Positions 1-13,251 of a DNA stretch of 64,000 nucleotides are shown here, piece after piece. The position numbers and the translations under genes were made by a program. Each line of letters begins with the position of its first letter. The stretch's first letter is position 1. The notes below the pieces were generated by a model. It had not been told where the DNA came from. It searched no databases and was given only the letters and a program-made list of their open reading frames with translations. This stretch comes from Megamerina dolium (Eukaryota > Arthropoda > Insecta > Diptera > Megamerinidae): NCBI GenBank assembly GCA_963854835.1, contig OY978528.1:51804508-51868507 (forward strand), written 5' to 3'.

Positions 1-2
1 AC

Positions 3-3000
3 ATTGAACCACCTGTAACAGTGGCAGCAATTCGTCGTATATCACAGCAGCAACGCGCTCAAAACGATGCTAGTAAACGGCACTCCTGGGGTACAAATAC
101 AACCAAAGATAAAGATACTCACGATTACAAACGATCGATTAGTCTAACTGCTAATGGGGGCGATAGTGGTGGTGAATCTAATAATATTGGTAGTAATGGT
201 GCTGGCCTAATGAGCATAATTGCTAAGTTGCCGCTTATATCGAAAACATCATCGTTATCGATTGACAGTTCCTTATCGCCATACTACGATAATACGGGTT
301 CCAAATCAGAGTTGAGCACGTGTTCGTATAACTCAAATCGAAACTCGATGTCCGATGGAGACCGCGAAGCCGATGATATGCCGAATGTGGCATATGTAGC
401 GAAGACGACAAAGAAACGACGTCGAGATGTACAAATTAATGAAACATTCGATAAGAGCAGTTTGGCTTCTGTTACCGATGGTATACTCTCCAAGGATCTC
501 TCTCCAGCCTCTACAACCGATACGGACGATTTGACATTCCAACAAGATGAGGAATTGGCTTTGCGTGAGGTTGCTTTTCAACAACAGCAGCAATCGCAAC
601 CGCCACTATCACAAATTCCGTCAAATCGTTCGTCGGCCATTATTATGGAAACTATAATTGAGACTAAAGAGATATCGTCGCCGAAAAAGAATGCCTCCAG
701 TCATACTATGGAGACTCTGCATGCTACAATTGAGAAACAGAAAATGCTACTCGAGACCGTTAACGAACATGTTGAGGCGGCCGACAAGTCTTCCTTTGTT
801 AAATTGTCTGATATGGATAAACCGGTTAAATTTGAGATGCATTCACCCGAAATGAGTAAAAGTGTTGGAAATAATCATCGTCAGATTAATCGACTGTTTC
901 GTGATGAATCAAAAACGCGTCCACACTCATGGTCTATGACACGATCAACCGGAAATAGTTTCCTGAACATCACCAACTCTGTAGATAATTTGCGGAGTCT
1001 GTCACGCTTGTTTCCGCACTTTTCGAAGGAGTTCTCAAATTCTTTGCCCAATGATATGATACTCGATCAAATGGATTACATTCAGACCGATCTGAGTGCA
1101 GAATCTAGTATGGCTTCGAGTTTTAGCCGCTCCGGAATGGATGAGTCTTCGATTTCGTGTCGACAACCCCGACGATTGGGTGAGGATTTGTTGAAGATGT
1201 TCCTGCAAGAGATCGCCACCGATATGATTGTCGAGGTGCATGGACGTCGCATTAAGGCGCACAAATGCATTTTACGCTCTCGTTGCCAGTACTTTGCTGC
1301 TATGCTCGCTGGCCATGGAGCTCAGAGTGTAGTCTCACTACCGGGCTACTCATATTCGGCTGTTCATTTTGCTTTGTGTCACATTTACTCGGGTGCTTCT
1401 CACCCCCCGGACGGTATTAGTCTAATGGAGTTGGCTGCCCTGGCCGATCTATTGGGTTTGGAGGGCCTCAAAGAGGTCACGGCGCATGCGCTAAAAGTCA
1501 ACTACTGTCACAATTTCCATAAGCCTTGTTCGGGCTGTATTGATGGTATTTTGCAAGTACTACCGGTTGCTCTAAATCATGCATTGGATGATTTGTATCG
1601 AAAGTGTTTGCGTTGGACCTGTCGTCATTACATGAAGGTTTGGCCAACAAGACAATTTACACAAATGCCCGCTGATATATTGGGACGATGTCGCCAACAA
1701 ATTGTTGCTTATTTGGTGAGTTTGGTGAAGTTTATAATTACCTGCTATTTATACGCTAATGTTATATTTTAATTTCTAATTTTAAAGAGTCCAAAAATGT
1801 TCATAAATTCACCTAGAAAAGAGTAGTAAAATATTCATAAATGAGCCGGACTTAAAGTCATAAAAAGAATTTATTCAATGGCGTTTTCTTTTCTCAAAAA
1901 AATTCAACTTTTATTCTGCTCTGTCGAATTTTTTAATTTATAAATTTTCCTGATTCTACTTTTATTTCAAAATTTGAATCGCATCTTTGTAGGTGCTCCT
2001 GTTTTACGTATATTTCTATTAGAAATATGAATATTGCCTTATTAACTCCTTGGATATTAAATTATTATTTTCAAGGAGGAAAAACGCCGTATGACTCATA
2101 ATATAGTCCAAAAAGGCTCATCCAATTATGGTCATAGAAGCCGTGACTCATATTTACAAACCTTTTATGGCTCATAATTATGATTCATATGGACGGTCCA
2201 TGGGGAAATGGAGAACGCTCTTAAATACTCTTGAGCTCAAATATGAACAAAACGCTCCTAAATGGCAGTCAAATATTATTCTTTTCTGGGTCTTTTGGTT
2301 AATTGGGTAATAAGTATATGAATCTTCCCAAAAAAATTATTTAATTTATTTGAGACAGTTGCCTTGCAGGAAATTGACAAACCTGCACTGTCGCACATTT
2401 GTACATTGCACAATCTAATCTGAGCTAATCACTATTTACCGTACTTATTTCAGACATCGGAAAGTGTATTGGACACTGTACTCGATTGCGATAATCTGCT
2501 GACACAATTGGCATCCTATCGTTGGGGTGGTGTCTGTGAGAATCTTGTACGCGATATTCTAGATGCTGCGTATGCGTATATTGCCGATCATTTTGCTAGC
2601 CTAATAGCCAGTGATGCATTCCTATCACTTGGACATGATCGTAGTTGTCATATACCACGTTTGGAAGGTGTGTTATTGCGTACTGCATCCTCACTGACAC
2701 CCGATCAAGCATGCCGCAGTTATCAGCGGATCACGCGACTCAATACTGTATTGCAAGCAAAAGTGATTCAAATGCCAGCCAATCTGGGCGAATTGGCCAA
2801 GGAGTTGCAAGGTTTGCAAGAGGAAGATCTCGATTGGGATCCCGAATATATAAGACTGGTTAGCGCAATATTGTCTGCCGTAGAACAATGTCTAATACGA
2901 CAGTGTTCGCGTGCAATGCGTGTCACCGCATGGCAACGTATGGATTTGGATTTGCGTAAAAAGATACAAACGCTGGCACGTCTAACTGAACCGATGGATT

Positions 3001-4757
3001 TAAAACGTAATAAACCGGTAGCAAAGGCGTTTACTTTCAGTGGTAGTACACGAAATCAGGATTTGTATCAAGTGAAATTGGCTATACAGGCACATTCGAA
3101 ACGTGCCTTAGCACAAGAAACGCAATCATACAAAGCGACACAGACGCAAGACGTTGGAAATGTGCAGACAACCGAACGTGGTGTACAAGCCAACCATGAT
3201 CTACGCGAAGGAAATAGTGAGTACTTGCATATTAAGAGACTGATAATATTTTCTAATATTTTCTGTTGTAATCCCTCCTCAGGTAAAATTTTAAAATCCA
3301 ATTCACGGGCTTACGTACCGCAATCATACCGGGCAACATCTCAGAGTGTTACAGTCTCTGAACGCAACAGTATTAATACACATCGAAGAACACAGTCCGA
3401 AGCACCCATGCCCACACAAAATAGACTCAAGCATTCAAACGATACTAAGCCGACAGAGCAGGCGACGAAGACGAGGATGACTGCACCACGTTTAGCTGAT
3501 ATTCGACCACGGTATTTAGAACCTCGTAAAGTATCTGGTGGCCCAGTGCGAAGTGCCACCAGCTCTAGTATACCTGCTACAAAAGCCAAAGGCCTTCATA
3601 TATCGTCCAGTGATAGTTCGCGCAATTCCAGTCCAGCAACACGTAAGAAATCGTCGGGTACAAGTGTTACGAAAATTGGCACAAAATCCACAAATATGTC
3701 ATTGGATAATCTGAGCACATTGTCGCGTCGTGGCAAGAACACCACCACATTTCGCAAATCTTCGGATAATGAACGTTTATCAGACATTGGCGTCGATTCG
3801 CTGGCCGATAGTATGAAGAGTTCGGTCATTACCAATAAGACAGTATCACATGAATCACTAACGAATAGTGCAAAGCGTTCACGTTCAAATCCGCATATTA
3901 TAGGAAATAATAAAATGACGACGCTCAATAAACCCGCTGGTGGTGGGGATCGCATCAAAATTAATGGCAATGTAAAATCTGCTGGCAGAGCTGCCACTAT
4001 CGGTACAAAGCCGCCAAGACATTTGCAACAACCAAACATTAAATCGACTGGTTCAAGTCCCTCGTCCATTAACACCACAAAATCGGCAACCAGCCGTTTG
4101 TCATCAGTGAGTTCGACACATTCGTCACGTGATCTGTTCAAATATCGATCCATATCGGTGCCGGGACAAGATTCAACGAATGCTGTAGGACAGTCGTCGT
4201 CAGGTCAACGTCATAGTTTTCTATCGGCAAAATCACGTGAGATACTAGCAAAGCGTGCTGAGAAAAATCGCCTACAACAACAAGAACAACAACAACAAAA
4301 TAATATACACAATTCTTCCTCTGCAGATGAGAAGAAAATTAATATGAATGGACAGCCAACGTTACGTTCAGCATCACATACAACTGCTTCAGCGCTGGCG
4401 TCAACAGCTCTCAACCGCAATTCGTTGCCTTCAAATATACCAACACGACGACCGAATACGCTACATTTGAAGAAGACTACAAATTGCTCCTCCAATAAAC
4501 CGAATACGACGAATATTAATAATAATAAAAATAAATTCATCAGCACTACCACCATCACCACCACCGCCAATACAAATGGTGTATACAAAGGATCAACCGC
4601 CGCACCGCATGAAGTTAAACAAAAAATTGAATTACTCATTGACACAAATTCGCCCACGAACATTGCTGAGCGGATCGAATCGAAGCTAGAACGCTCAAGT
4701 ACATTTTGCAAGGAGTCCTCCGACTTGGATTTGAATGAACTGCAGATTATTGAGTAA
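3..4757 (+). CDS. BTBD8-type BTB/POZ domain protein, 5'-partial
   Basis: The reading frame is open from the left edge, so the 5' end lies outside the window. Exons are 3-1715, 2454-3216 and 3283-4757 (TAA); all junctions are GT-AG and in phase, giving 1316 residues here. Residues 1 to about 390 are polar and low complexity with a Q run. A BTB fold (about 405-500) contains IVEVHGRRIKAHKCILRSR and GLEGLKEV, followed by a BACK-like helical region (YCHNFHKPC, about 500-590) continuing in exon 2. The order of these blocks, and a later segment reading DLRKKIQTLA, match the second BTB half of vertebrate BTBD8. From about residue 825 the tail is Ser/Thr/Asn/Lys-rich and disordered. BTB domains mediate dimerisation or adaptor contacts; BTBD8 has been tied to clathrin/AP2 endocytosis, but that role here is inferred only. 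Family call fairly sure, function uncertain. Confidence 0.82.
1716..2453 (+). other. Intron of the BTB gene (738 bp)
   Basis: GTGAGT follows the codon TTG at 1713-1715. A pyrimidine-rich acceptor ending CAG at 2451-2453 precedes ACA TCG GAA in the continuing frame. Apart from short imperfect repeats of the word GACTCATA around 2090-2200 it holds nothing recognisable. Confidence 0.8.
3217..3282 (+). other. 66-nt in-frame, stop-free intron (exitron-like)
   Basis: The donor is GTGAGT and the acceptor is CCCTCCTCAG after a T-rich tract. The length is divisible by three and the frame stays open, so retention would add 22 residues (about half hydrophobic, with two cysteines) to an otherwise very polar tail. 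Splicing joins GGA AAT A to GT AAA, giving G-N-S-K. I favour removal as an ordinary short fly intron; regulated retention is possible. Confidence 0.7.
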
Positions 4758-6297
4758 CTGCATTTGTTATTGTTTAGTATACTTACTTGTATAAGCTCAA
4801 ATTTTAATGAGGTATTTTTATTTTAATTTTAATTTGTTTCATTCTATGATTTGCTTTCCATTCGTTTTCTTATTTTTTTTTTTTTTTTTTTTGCAGATAT
4901 TCTCCACTAAATCCGCCGCCCTATGTATGTAATACTGCTGCTTAATAAACCTGCCTGCTTTAAACCATGTGTTAATGCTCTTCAAAATGGAAAGTTGTTG
5001 TTTATATATATACAGGCGCATTCGAACCGCTACAACTGCTTCATACAAAATCCTATACTTTTACAATGGCAACTCTAGTCAATGTAGTTACAGTTGCATG
5101 CAAAAAATAAAAAATAAAAATACATCTAAATTTAGATAAACAATAATTACCTATATAGAATACATACATATATGAAAGCATGGAATTTGAAAGGATGCAA
5201 TATTAAGAATTTAATGTATACCAGCTATCTGCGCTCATGAGGTTACAATGTCCGAGTACCCATATACATTCATTTGTATTTGTTAACTGCAATAAGCACA
5301 GACTCAACGACGGCATCCCAGATCTGTGTGTACATTGTGGCCGTGGCCCTCATAACACAAGACATTATTCCTTATGGACGGATCGATCGAGGCGGTCTAA
5401 GCCCTGAGCTTGATGACCCGAGCACAGATATAACGTTAACTAAGTACATCTTACACAGTGTATATGTGGAATCCGTATGCTGTTACAACAACAACAACTC
5501 ATATACATTGCATACACCATTTTTATGTTTGCATTTTTTCATTCAATTTGTATTTTATAGGTTTAATGCAAGCACATTTAAAATCATTCGCATATAACCA
5601 TCGGAAAAATAATAGCAATTGTAATATAAAATTACTAATTTGTTCTTCCGTATATTGAAGTTTGTTCTGTTTGCACATTTACATCAATGAAGTCTTTGGA
5701 CACACAATACACACATTTTCCATTAGGCAATTGTTAAGAATTTGTATGGCTGTCGATTTTAAGCTCTTATAATCAGCGTTGTATAATGCGATCTCTGTCA
5801 AGATATTTAATGTTTCAATCAAAAAATAATTTCTCTAAGTAGTGTGCTTTAATATGCACTCCAAATCTGCCTGCCCATTATCTCATGTGTTTAAATATTA
5901 TTATAACAAATTCATGCATATATTTCCATTATATTTCGTTGGTTTTTTACTTCTCTTTATTTGTGTTTATTTAAAATTTATCTTTACATTTATACTATAT
6001 TATATAATATTGGAAAATTAATTAAGTCGTCTTATCATTTAAGAGCGCATCCACGAATACGTACATAATATTTTGTTTGTTTATACTGAATTTTGTATGA
6101 AAATGGTTTTGCATTCTCAATACGATGTAAAGCATTAGAATTGCATTAGAATGATTATAGCATATACATACTTACATGCATACATCTATATAATAAAAAA
6201 CAGTTTGAATGTAGTGTATTTGTTTTTTTAAGATTATATATTATTATTATAAATCTAAGAATGTAAGCAATTATTCATGTTTGGTATTTTCAAATAA

Positions 6298-6298
<1 letters not shown>
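4758..6298. other. 3' flank of BTB gene and intergenic DNA
   Basis: This is AT-rich sequence with a T run at about 4868-4892. Candidate poly(A) signals for the upstream gene are AATAAA at about 4944 and the A-rich repeats around 5106. The short reading frames here (for example 5274-5597) have no recognisable domain or codon pattern. I see nothing else. Confidence 0.5.
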
Positions 6299-6346
<48 letters not shown>

Positions 6347-6443
6347 ATATATACATATATATGTATATATGTATGTATGTATGTGTATATATACATATAT
6401 ATGTATGTATGTATGTATGTGTATATATACATATATATGTATG

Positions 6444-6503
<60 letters not shown>
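6299..6503. repeat. (TA)n / TATG microsatellite
   Basis: Pure TA runs at both ends flank about 110 bp of mixed TATG, TGTA and TATA units. The TYIY-type proteins that can be read here on either strand come from the repeat and are not genes. It lies 3' of the TOX-like gene. Confidence 0.95.
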
Positions 6504-6505
<2 letters not shown>

Positions 6506-6770
6506 GATAATAAAATAATTATGCATTTTTCTTTTAAATTGGATTTTACAATTTAATGCCAATATTACATTTCGCATTTTTATTTCATGAATTCGTACAT
6601 TATATTGCTACTATTTGACACACTGGCAATTCGTTAGCTAATGGTGAAATGATTTAATAGGAGCAAACAAAAAGCAGAATAAGAGATGAAGCTATAAATA
6701 TTCACATATTATTGTTTTTATTAATAATTATTTATGGTGGCATCTGTTGCTATTGCCGTTGTAGCCGCTG

Positions 6771-8901
6771 CTATTGTTTGCGTGCTTCCAAATTCGATTG
6801 AACCCATGTATTGAAAACATTACGACAATGTATGACAACACATTCATTACTACAATATTCATCCTCCCAGTCTGGATTGATGATGGCTCGTTTATTGCAA
6901 TTTTCACGAGTGCATTTCTGTACAGAACCGGCTTCAGTCAGCATTTGTATTTGTTCCGGCGATGGATCATTCGATGATGTAATATTACTGACGGCACTGT
7001 TACTATTGTTCATTGGTATAGAAGTTGCAGCAGCACTAACAGCTACTGCTGAATTTGTATTAACATTTTGCTCCTGTCCTGTTGTTGTACTATATAATTG
7101 TTGTTGCTGATTTTGAGATTGTTGCATTGATGTGGTATACTGTTGCTGCTGCTGCTGTGGTGATGCTAATACCTGGTTATTGTTAATTGTTGTGCCATCA
7201 GATGTGGTGTTTTCTGAATTATAACGTGTTATTGTAAATACTGCTGGTTTTGATTGTATCATGGCATTACTACTTAAATCGTTGTTTAACAATTGCTGTG
7301 TCTGTTGCTGTTGCTGTAGTTCCACCATTTGTTGATGGCGATATAAACGCATTTGTTTAATATATTCTTCGCGTGCCATTTCATTTTTCTTATTATAAAC
7401 ATTTTTATGTGACGGATCCAGAGCTTCCCACATGGAGGCAACAATTCGTGAGAGCTCTTGAAATGCACAATTGGGATTTTGTTGTTTTATCGCACTCATT
7501 GTATCACGAAAGAAGAGGGCATATGCTGAGAGCGGTTTAGCCGGTTCATTTGGATCGATCGGTGTCATTTGTTTACGTGCAGCTGCAGTCGTTGTTGTGC
7601 CACTCATTGTTGGATTACCAATAAGTATAGATGTGTTCGTTCCATGACTATCATCACCACTGGCAGCATTATGATATTCATCTATGGATTGATCCATACT
7701 ACGCATTCTCTTCGACTGTAATTAAAAAGAGTGAGAAAAGTAAATTACAACTTATTTGGTAAAAAAGAAAAAATACAAATACAAATACAAACTAAACAAG
7801 TAAAGAAATAGGTTGATTGATCTTACTATAAGTTTCTTCATTTGTTAACTGAACAACTACAAGTAGAATATATTTGAGTTGAGACAAAACTACTAGAATA
7901 TTGTTTTACTCAATGAATCATATGCTGGCGATAAGAGAGGTCTCTTAGCATTGATGAAGTTTTACCAGTGATAACCTCTCGGTAATTTAATATGTTAGAA
8001 GAGCAAATTTTTTTTAATATACATAAATACATGAGTTATATTTTCAAAATACATAGCCAAACGTGCTGGAACTACAAATGCCTATCTTTGCGCTAGCTCT
8101 TTCTATGTGATATTGGTTCAAAACAAAAGAGTTATGACCACGTACACTCTAATTGCATGTACTACGTGTGTTATTCTTCAAAGACTTGATATGTAATGTG
8201 TGAGTCGTACCTTGTGTACATTTTATTCTAAATATGCACGCTTCGTTGGTTTATGATTCTGTTCTATTTTATTAATTGCTACAATAGTAGTGGTAACTTA
8301 CAATATTTTTCATGTGTGTTTATTGTTAGAATATTTTTCAAAACGTATACATCTGCAAGTGTATATATGTGTACTATATTCAGTATGCTAATAATTGATA
8401 CACTCTCAACTCAATTCCCTTAATGATGTCACATCAAGATTAAATTCATATATACCAAATATTTGTATACATTTTAACTTTTGATTTGTTTTCAATTTAT
8501 GCACATGAACAAATATATAATTATACTGATTATAGTATTTAAGAGTTAGGTAGGTAACTTTGGCTTTTAACTTTGGTATTTGAAAATGAGGTTATGAAAA
8601 TTTTGTTTCTGAAATATTAATATCACCCACTATAAACTAGAACTTGGCACGTGTGTGTATTTTAGCATTCGGCATTCCAGGTATAAATGGAGGAATAAAC
8701 AAACTAGTAGAAATCAATAAACCAAATAAAAAAACATAGTGGGATAATAAAAATTCTAAATATACTACTAACTTGTTGTTGCTGTTGATTTTCGTGAAAG
8801 AAATTGTGGTTTGTAGTAGCGGTGGCAGAATCAGTATTGATCTCGTTCAAGTCGAAAATTACTTCGTCACCGAATGATGGTGTATGGAATTGTGTATTCA
8901 T
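6771..8901 (-). CDS. TOX-family HMG-box protein (two exons)
   Basis: Exon 1 is 8901-8773 (ATG at 8901; donor GTTAGT) and exon 2 is 7715-6771 (acceptor ATTACAG, stop TAG). The splice is phase 0 and gives 357 residues. The N-terminus carries the short TOX4-type motif FHTPSFGDE. An HMG box spans about residues 100-170 ([19 protein letters not shown], then [12 protein letters not shown]). A Q-rich middle follows, and the C-terminus has the Cys module CTRENC...EYCSNEC...HCRNVF seen in TOX3/TOX4. TOX proteins bind DNA non-specifically in the nucleus and regulate transcription and chromatin; TOX4 also associates with the PTW/PP1 phosphatase complex. The protein is much shorter than vertebrate TOX4. 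The match at both ends makes the family call strong. It is convergent with the BTB gene. Confidence 0.9.
7716..8772 (-). other. Intron of TOX-like gene (1057 bp)
   Basis: It is bounded by GTTAGT at 8772 and ATTACAG ending at 7716 on the minus strand, between the N-terminal motif exon and the HMG-box exon. It is AT-rich and I recognise no element in it. Confidence 0.75.
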
Positions 8902-9863
8902 TTCTTTATTGCTCGCTTGAATTATCGTTAATTATACATTTCTTTTTATGTATATATATTTATTATCTTTCATTTGAAATTCTAAAAACACAAAATCCGA
9001 GAATAGAAAAAATAACAGGTAAGAATAATAAATATATTGATAACGGCGTCCAAGTGTCATTTAGTGTAAACAACGAAATCAACACAATTTATGACGAAAT
9101 AATTTCGAAATTGCGCAGGGTTGTATTTCGACAACAAATAACGTCTTAATTTAATGATGGCATTTGCCTTCCAATTTCTTGTATCGATAACCAGCTTCGA
9201 AATGTAATAGTATGTTTACACATAGAGATTACCACAACTATATTGCGAAAACCTATCTACCCGTTTACACAGTAAGATTTATTTCTAAAGAAATTGTTAG
9301 CTGTCAAAATCCAACGTCAAATCAATGTCATTTTTGATTTTATTCTCTTCTTCACGAAATAATCGATAAAAAACAGAGTTGCATAGAGGAAAATCTAACA
9401 AAGTTATCGGGGTTTGCACAAATTTCTAGATTATGGTGGTAGTAATTTTATACCTTTTATATGAAATTACTTTTATTTATATTATAAAATTGCTTGTTTG
9501 AAACTAGATTTGAGTAATAATCTCAAAAATTGAGACAATCTCGTATTTGTAAACATACTATAACAAATTAAGCAAAATTGTATGGAAAATATTTTTGTAT
9601 GCAATACTCGTGTTGAAAAAGATCACAAATTGTTTCGTTTTATTATAAAATATTTAAAGGCAAACCAAAATTTCAATTGCATTTCATAATATATATGCAT
9701 TCTATATAAGAGTTCATAATAATACAAAAAAGGAGGACATGGACTTATTATTCCAAGCATGAGTGGTCTTCAATATCCTCGTTCACATTACAAAAATTTG
9801 GTAATTTACAATTATAGCAGTTTTATTTTATCTATTCGATTTTAAATAATCTCGTTTGTATTA
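8902..9863. other. Upstream region of the TOX-like gene
   Basis: AT-rich non-coding DNA that should contain the 5' UTR and promoter of the minus-strand TOX-like gene. No clear TATA box or initiator could be fixed by eye. Nothing else is recognised. Confidence 0.4.
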
Positions 9864-10332
9864 TAGCGGATTACCGAGTTAATTCGAATTAATCGGGCAT
9901 TAACTGCAGCTAATCCGAATAAACTCTATGAGTTAATTCTCAAAATAAAAGAGGATTAGGGCAATTTTCGATTTTTCTCGATCCATTTTACAAAATATTA
10001 GGTATATTCGCTAACAAAAAACTTTTAACAATTGATAACAGTTTTCAACATGAAGTGTTGGCGAACAAATAAATCCAGCTGTCAATTACGAACGGTGAAT
10101 GTCAATTTACAAGTTTCTGATAGTTTTCAGTTCACGTACTTCTTCTAGATTTTTTCATATCGAGAGTGATAGATGACAGAAATTGATAGTGATAGTAATG
10201 TAAGTGGACAGACCTAATAAAACAGCAATCAGCCGTTTAGTTAATCCGCAATACTGCCGTCTGTCAGGTTATTTTTTTATTCGGATTAAGTGCGCCGGTA
10301 ATCCGGAATTAGGCTGCTGTCTGTTTAGGCTA
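9864..10332. mobile_element. PIF/Harbinger-like MITE, copy 1
   Basis: It is flanked by TTA on both sides (9861-9863 and 10333-10335). The right terminus is a full inverted repeat ending CTGTCTGTTTAGGCTA. At the left the terminal repeat has lost about 25 bp after TAGC. The interior matches copy 2 at 21956-22483 over nearly its whole length. It has no coding capacity. The 3-bp TTA duplication is typical of PIF/Harbinger elements. Confidence 0.8.
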
Positions 10333-10494
10333 TTAGGGATGAATACGGATGAGAGTGTACTAACTTGAGTGTTCGCTCTAGTGCATTGTAAATGCATTGA
10401 GTGTACTTAAGTACTTTTTCACCAGCCATTGTACTGAAAAAAGTACTGTACTAAATTTCCTTTACAGCCGTAAATAATAAAAGCAGTTTTACCA

Positions 10495-10865
10495 GATTTC
10501 AGAAGTATAGAAATATCCCACTATTAATAGACAGCGTTTTAATAGCATTTCTGGAGAAGCAACAAAGGCACCCTTTTCACACAAAACCAAAAATGGTGTT
10601 GAATACACTGGAAACTGAGATTGATCATTTTCATCCAACCGCAGCTCTTACAATCGACTTGAGTTGGCATTGTCTCATATATAAATGAGAGAACTTTTAA
10701 TACCAGAGAAGTCCTACTTTGGATTTTGAGTTTTCGTTAATTACAATATCAGGGTCACTTAGCAGAGTTTCAGTACTCATAGATGTTGAAAAGAGCATTG
10801 CCATGATCAAGAGAATAAATACTGTAAATTAACATAGCAAAATAGTATTGAATTTTATATGGCAG
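10495..10865. repeat. Fused fragments of two foldback/MITE families
   Basis: 10495-10687 resembles 47745-47945 (the family beginning with a TAGAAGTATAGAGATATCCC type terminus). 10688-10860 resembles 46573-46735 (the family beginning GAGAACTTTTAATACCAGAG). Each is only one arm, so this is a relic of two families joined end to end. Confidence 0.65.
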
Positions 10866-10941
10866 CGCGCCTTTTATATATACATATGTGGATTTTGCTA
10901 TTTACCTGATTGATTATATGAAGAATTAGAAATTAGGAACA

Positions 10942-11045
10942 AAACACTGCCTGAAATCCTATATTTCTAACGCCCTCTAGCGTAACCCGTTCGCACTTAT
11001 ACAACGAGAGATACAGATTACTAAAGCCATCTATTAGAAAAATAA
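10942..11045. mobile_element. Terminal fragment of a mariner element
   Basis: About 100 bp (AACGCCCTCTAGCGTAACCC ... GCCATCTATT) repeats, with a few changes, the right end of the mariner at 32471-33653. No transposase sequence accompanies it. It stops at a (TA)n tract, which is a favoured mariner target or a later expansion. Confidence 0.75.

Positions 11046-11503
<458 letters not shown>

Positions 11504-11566
<63 letters not shown>
11504..11566. repeat. (CA)n(TA)n microsatellite
   Basis: A short CA run passes into TA repeats directly against the broken head of the SINE. Confidence 0.9.
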
Positions 11567-11570
<4 letters not shown>

Positions 11571-11643
11571 GCATTTTTGTTACTAAATATAGCTAAAATG
11601 AGGTTAAATAAAAAGCCATTATAATTGTCTTTAATGATCATAT

Positions 11644-12010
11644 TGTTACGTTTTTATTCTGTGAACGTTTAATTCTATTTGAATTACCTTGTTCGATCAC
11701 TGGATTCTGTTAATGATAACTGCAACACTTATTTTATACAACTATATACAGCAACAATTTATTTAATAATCTCTATTTACAATCAACACTGTTTACAATC
11801 AATGCCTCTGTTGATTTTCCTTCTCAACACTGGCTCTATTTATACTCTGTTGGCAACACCCCAGAATCTTCCTTTATCGAGATTCTTCTCTTCCTTTCTC
11901 GTTGGCTTGTTCTGGTTATCGCTTATTTCTTTTTGTTGACATTCATGTCGATGCTGCCAATAGTGTCAGTCACAATAGTGATGAGTAACCAACTATCAAT
12001 ACTCGTTACA
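11644..12010 (-). repeat. 3' LTR of minus-strand gypsy element
   Basis: It begins TGTAACGAGTAT and ends CGTAACA on the minus strand, with termini as in the 437-438 bp LTRs of the plus copy. It is only 367 bp because about 70 bp is deleted between the AATCAA and TGCCTCTG blocks. Confidence 0.88.
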
Positions 12011-12048
12011 CTGCCCTCCTCTTAACCTTGTTCGTCCCGGACAAGTTT

Positions 12049-13221
12049 TTATACTTCCCCTCGATATGGCGCAAGTCGCTCCAAATGCACTACTTTAAAC
12101 TTTGCTCTTTTATTCCAGGCACGTTGAATACGATACACTACGTCATTTATCTTTGCTATAATCTCATATGGTCCTTTCTTTCGTTGTGGATTATGAAGCA
12201 TTACAAGCTCTCCTTCATAGAACCCTTTTGAATTTGCTTTCAAGTCATACCTGGCCTTCATCTTATCGCTTATCATCTGCGACCGCTCTCTGATGAACCG
12301 ATGTACTTCATCCAACTGTTCCCGCTTTTCGCTAGTATAATTACCTTCGGTTGATCTCGTTGGTGTTACGACTCCAAATTTTAAATCAGCTGGCAGTCTT
12401 AAATCGTTTCCAAAAATTGCCATTGCCGGTGTAGTAGCCGTAGTATCATGTTGTGCGCATCGATATGCCATGAGGAACATTGGTATATGTACATCCCAGT
12501 CTCTTTGGTATTTATCTACGACTTTTCTCAAATATTCCTCCAAGGTACGGTTAAATCGTTCTACCATGCCATCAGATTGTGGATGCAAAGGTGTTGTACG
12601 AGTTTTGTATATACCCAGCATACGGCATATCTCTTGGAATACAACTGATTCGAAATTTCGACCTTGGTCTGAGTGTAATTCCATCGGTACACCAAAACGA
12701 GTAATCCATTGGTTGACGAATACATCCGCAACTGTACTAGCTTCTTGATTTGGAATGGGGTATACTTCAGGCCATTTACTGAAGTAATCTATAACCACCA
12801 GAACATACTTGTTTCCTGCGTTGCTTATTGGAAATGGTCCAGCTATGTCCATAGCAATTCGCTCAAATGGAGCACCCGCGGTGTATTGATGCATCTTACC
12901 TCGACTTTTCTTAGCGGGACCTTTGGCCATTGCACATTGCTTACACTTACGAATCCAATCAGCGACATGGTCATGACATACAACCCAATAAAATCGTTTC
13001 TTTATTTTCTCGACGGTTTTGGTGATTCCCAAATGCCCTCCACTGGAGGCATTGTGATACTCAGCTATCACTTCATTTATTCTCGCCGTGGGTACCACTA
13101 GAAGATCATTAGTGATTTTTCCATCCTCACTTTCCCATGCTCGGAATAAACATCCGTCTCGTAAGTGCAGGCTTTGCCACTGCGCCCAGTATGCCTTTGC
13201 TAGTGGACTCTCATTAGCCAT
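12049..13221 (-). pseudogene. Gypsy integrase fragment (pol remnant)
   Basis: The 390-codon frame encodes the end of the pol polyprotein. It has an H-H-C-C zinc-binding start (HNASSGGHLG ... CKQCAMAK), the integrase core with D (MDIAGPF), D (LHSDQGRN) and E (PHPQSD-type loop, here PLHPQSDGMVERFN), and a C-terminal strand-rich region ending YRGEV. It is joined upstream to gag by a deletion and separated from it by a TAG at about 13252. Its C-terminus is more complete than in the plus copy, where a stop intervenes. Integrase inserts the cDNA into host DNA; this fragment cannot act without the missing enzymes. Confidence 0.88.
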
Positions 13222-13251
13222 TTCTTGCCAATCTGGACGTATGTCCTGCTC

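Noticed and set aside
3596..4711. Long antisense reading frames in the BTB gene tail
   Set aside because: Shadows of a Ser/Thr/Asn-rich coding exon on the other strand; no domain and no splice logic.
5274..5597. 107-residue plus-strand frame downstream of the BTB gene
   Set aside because: No domain, low-complexity, no splice sites; likely chance in 3' flank.
6281..6577. Tyr/Ile-rich reading frames on both strands
   Set aside because: They are translations of the TA/TATG microsatellite and have no gene-like composition outside it.
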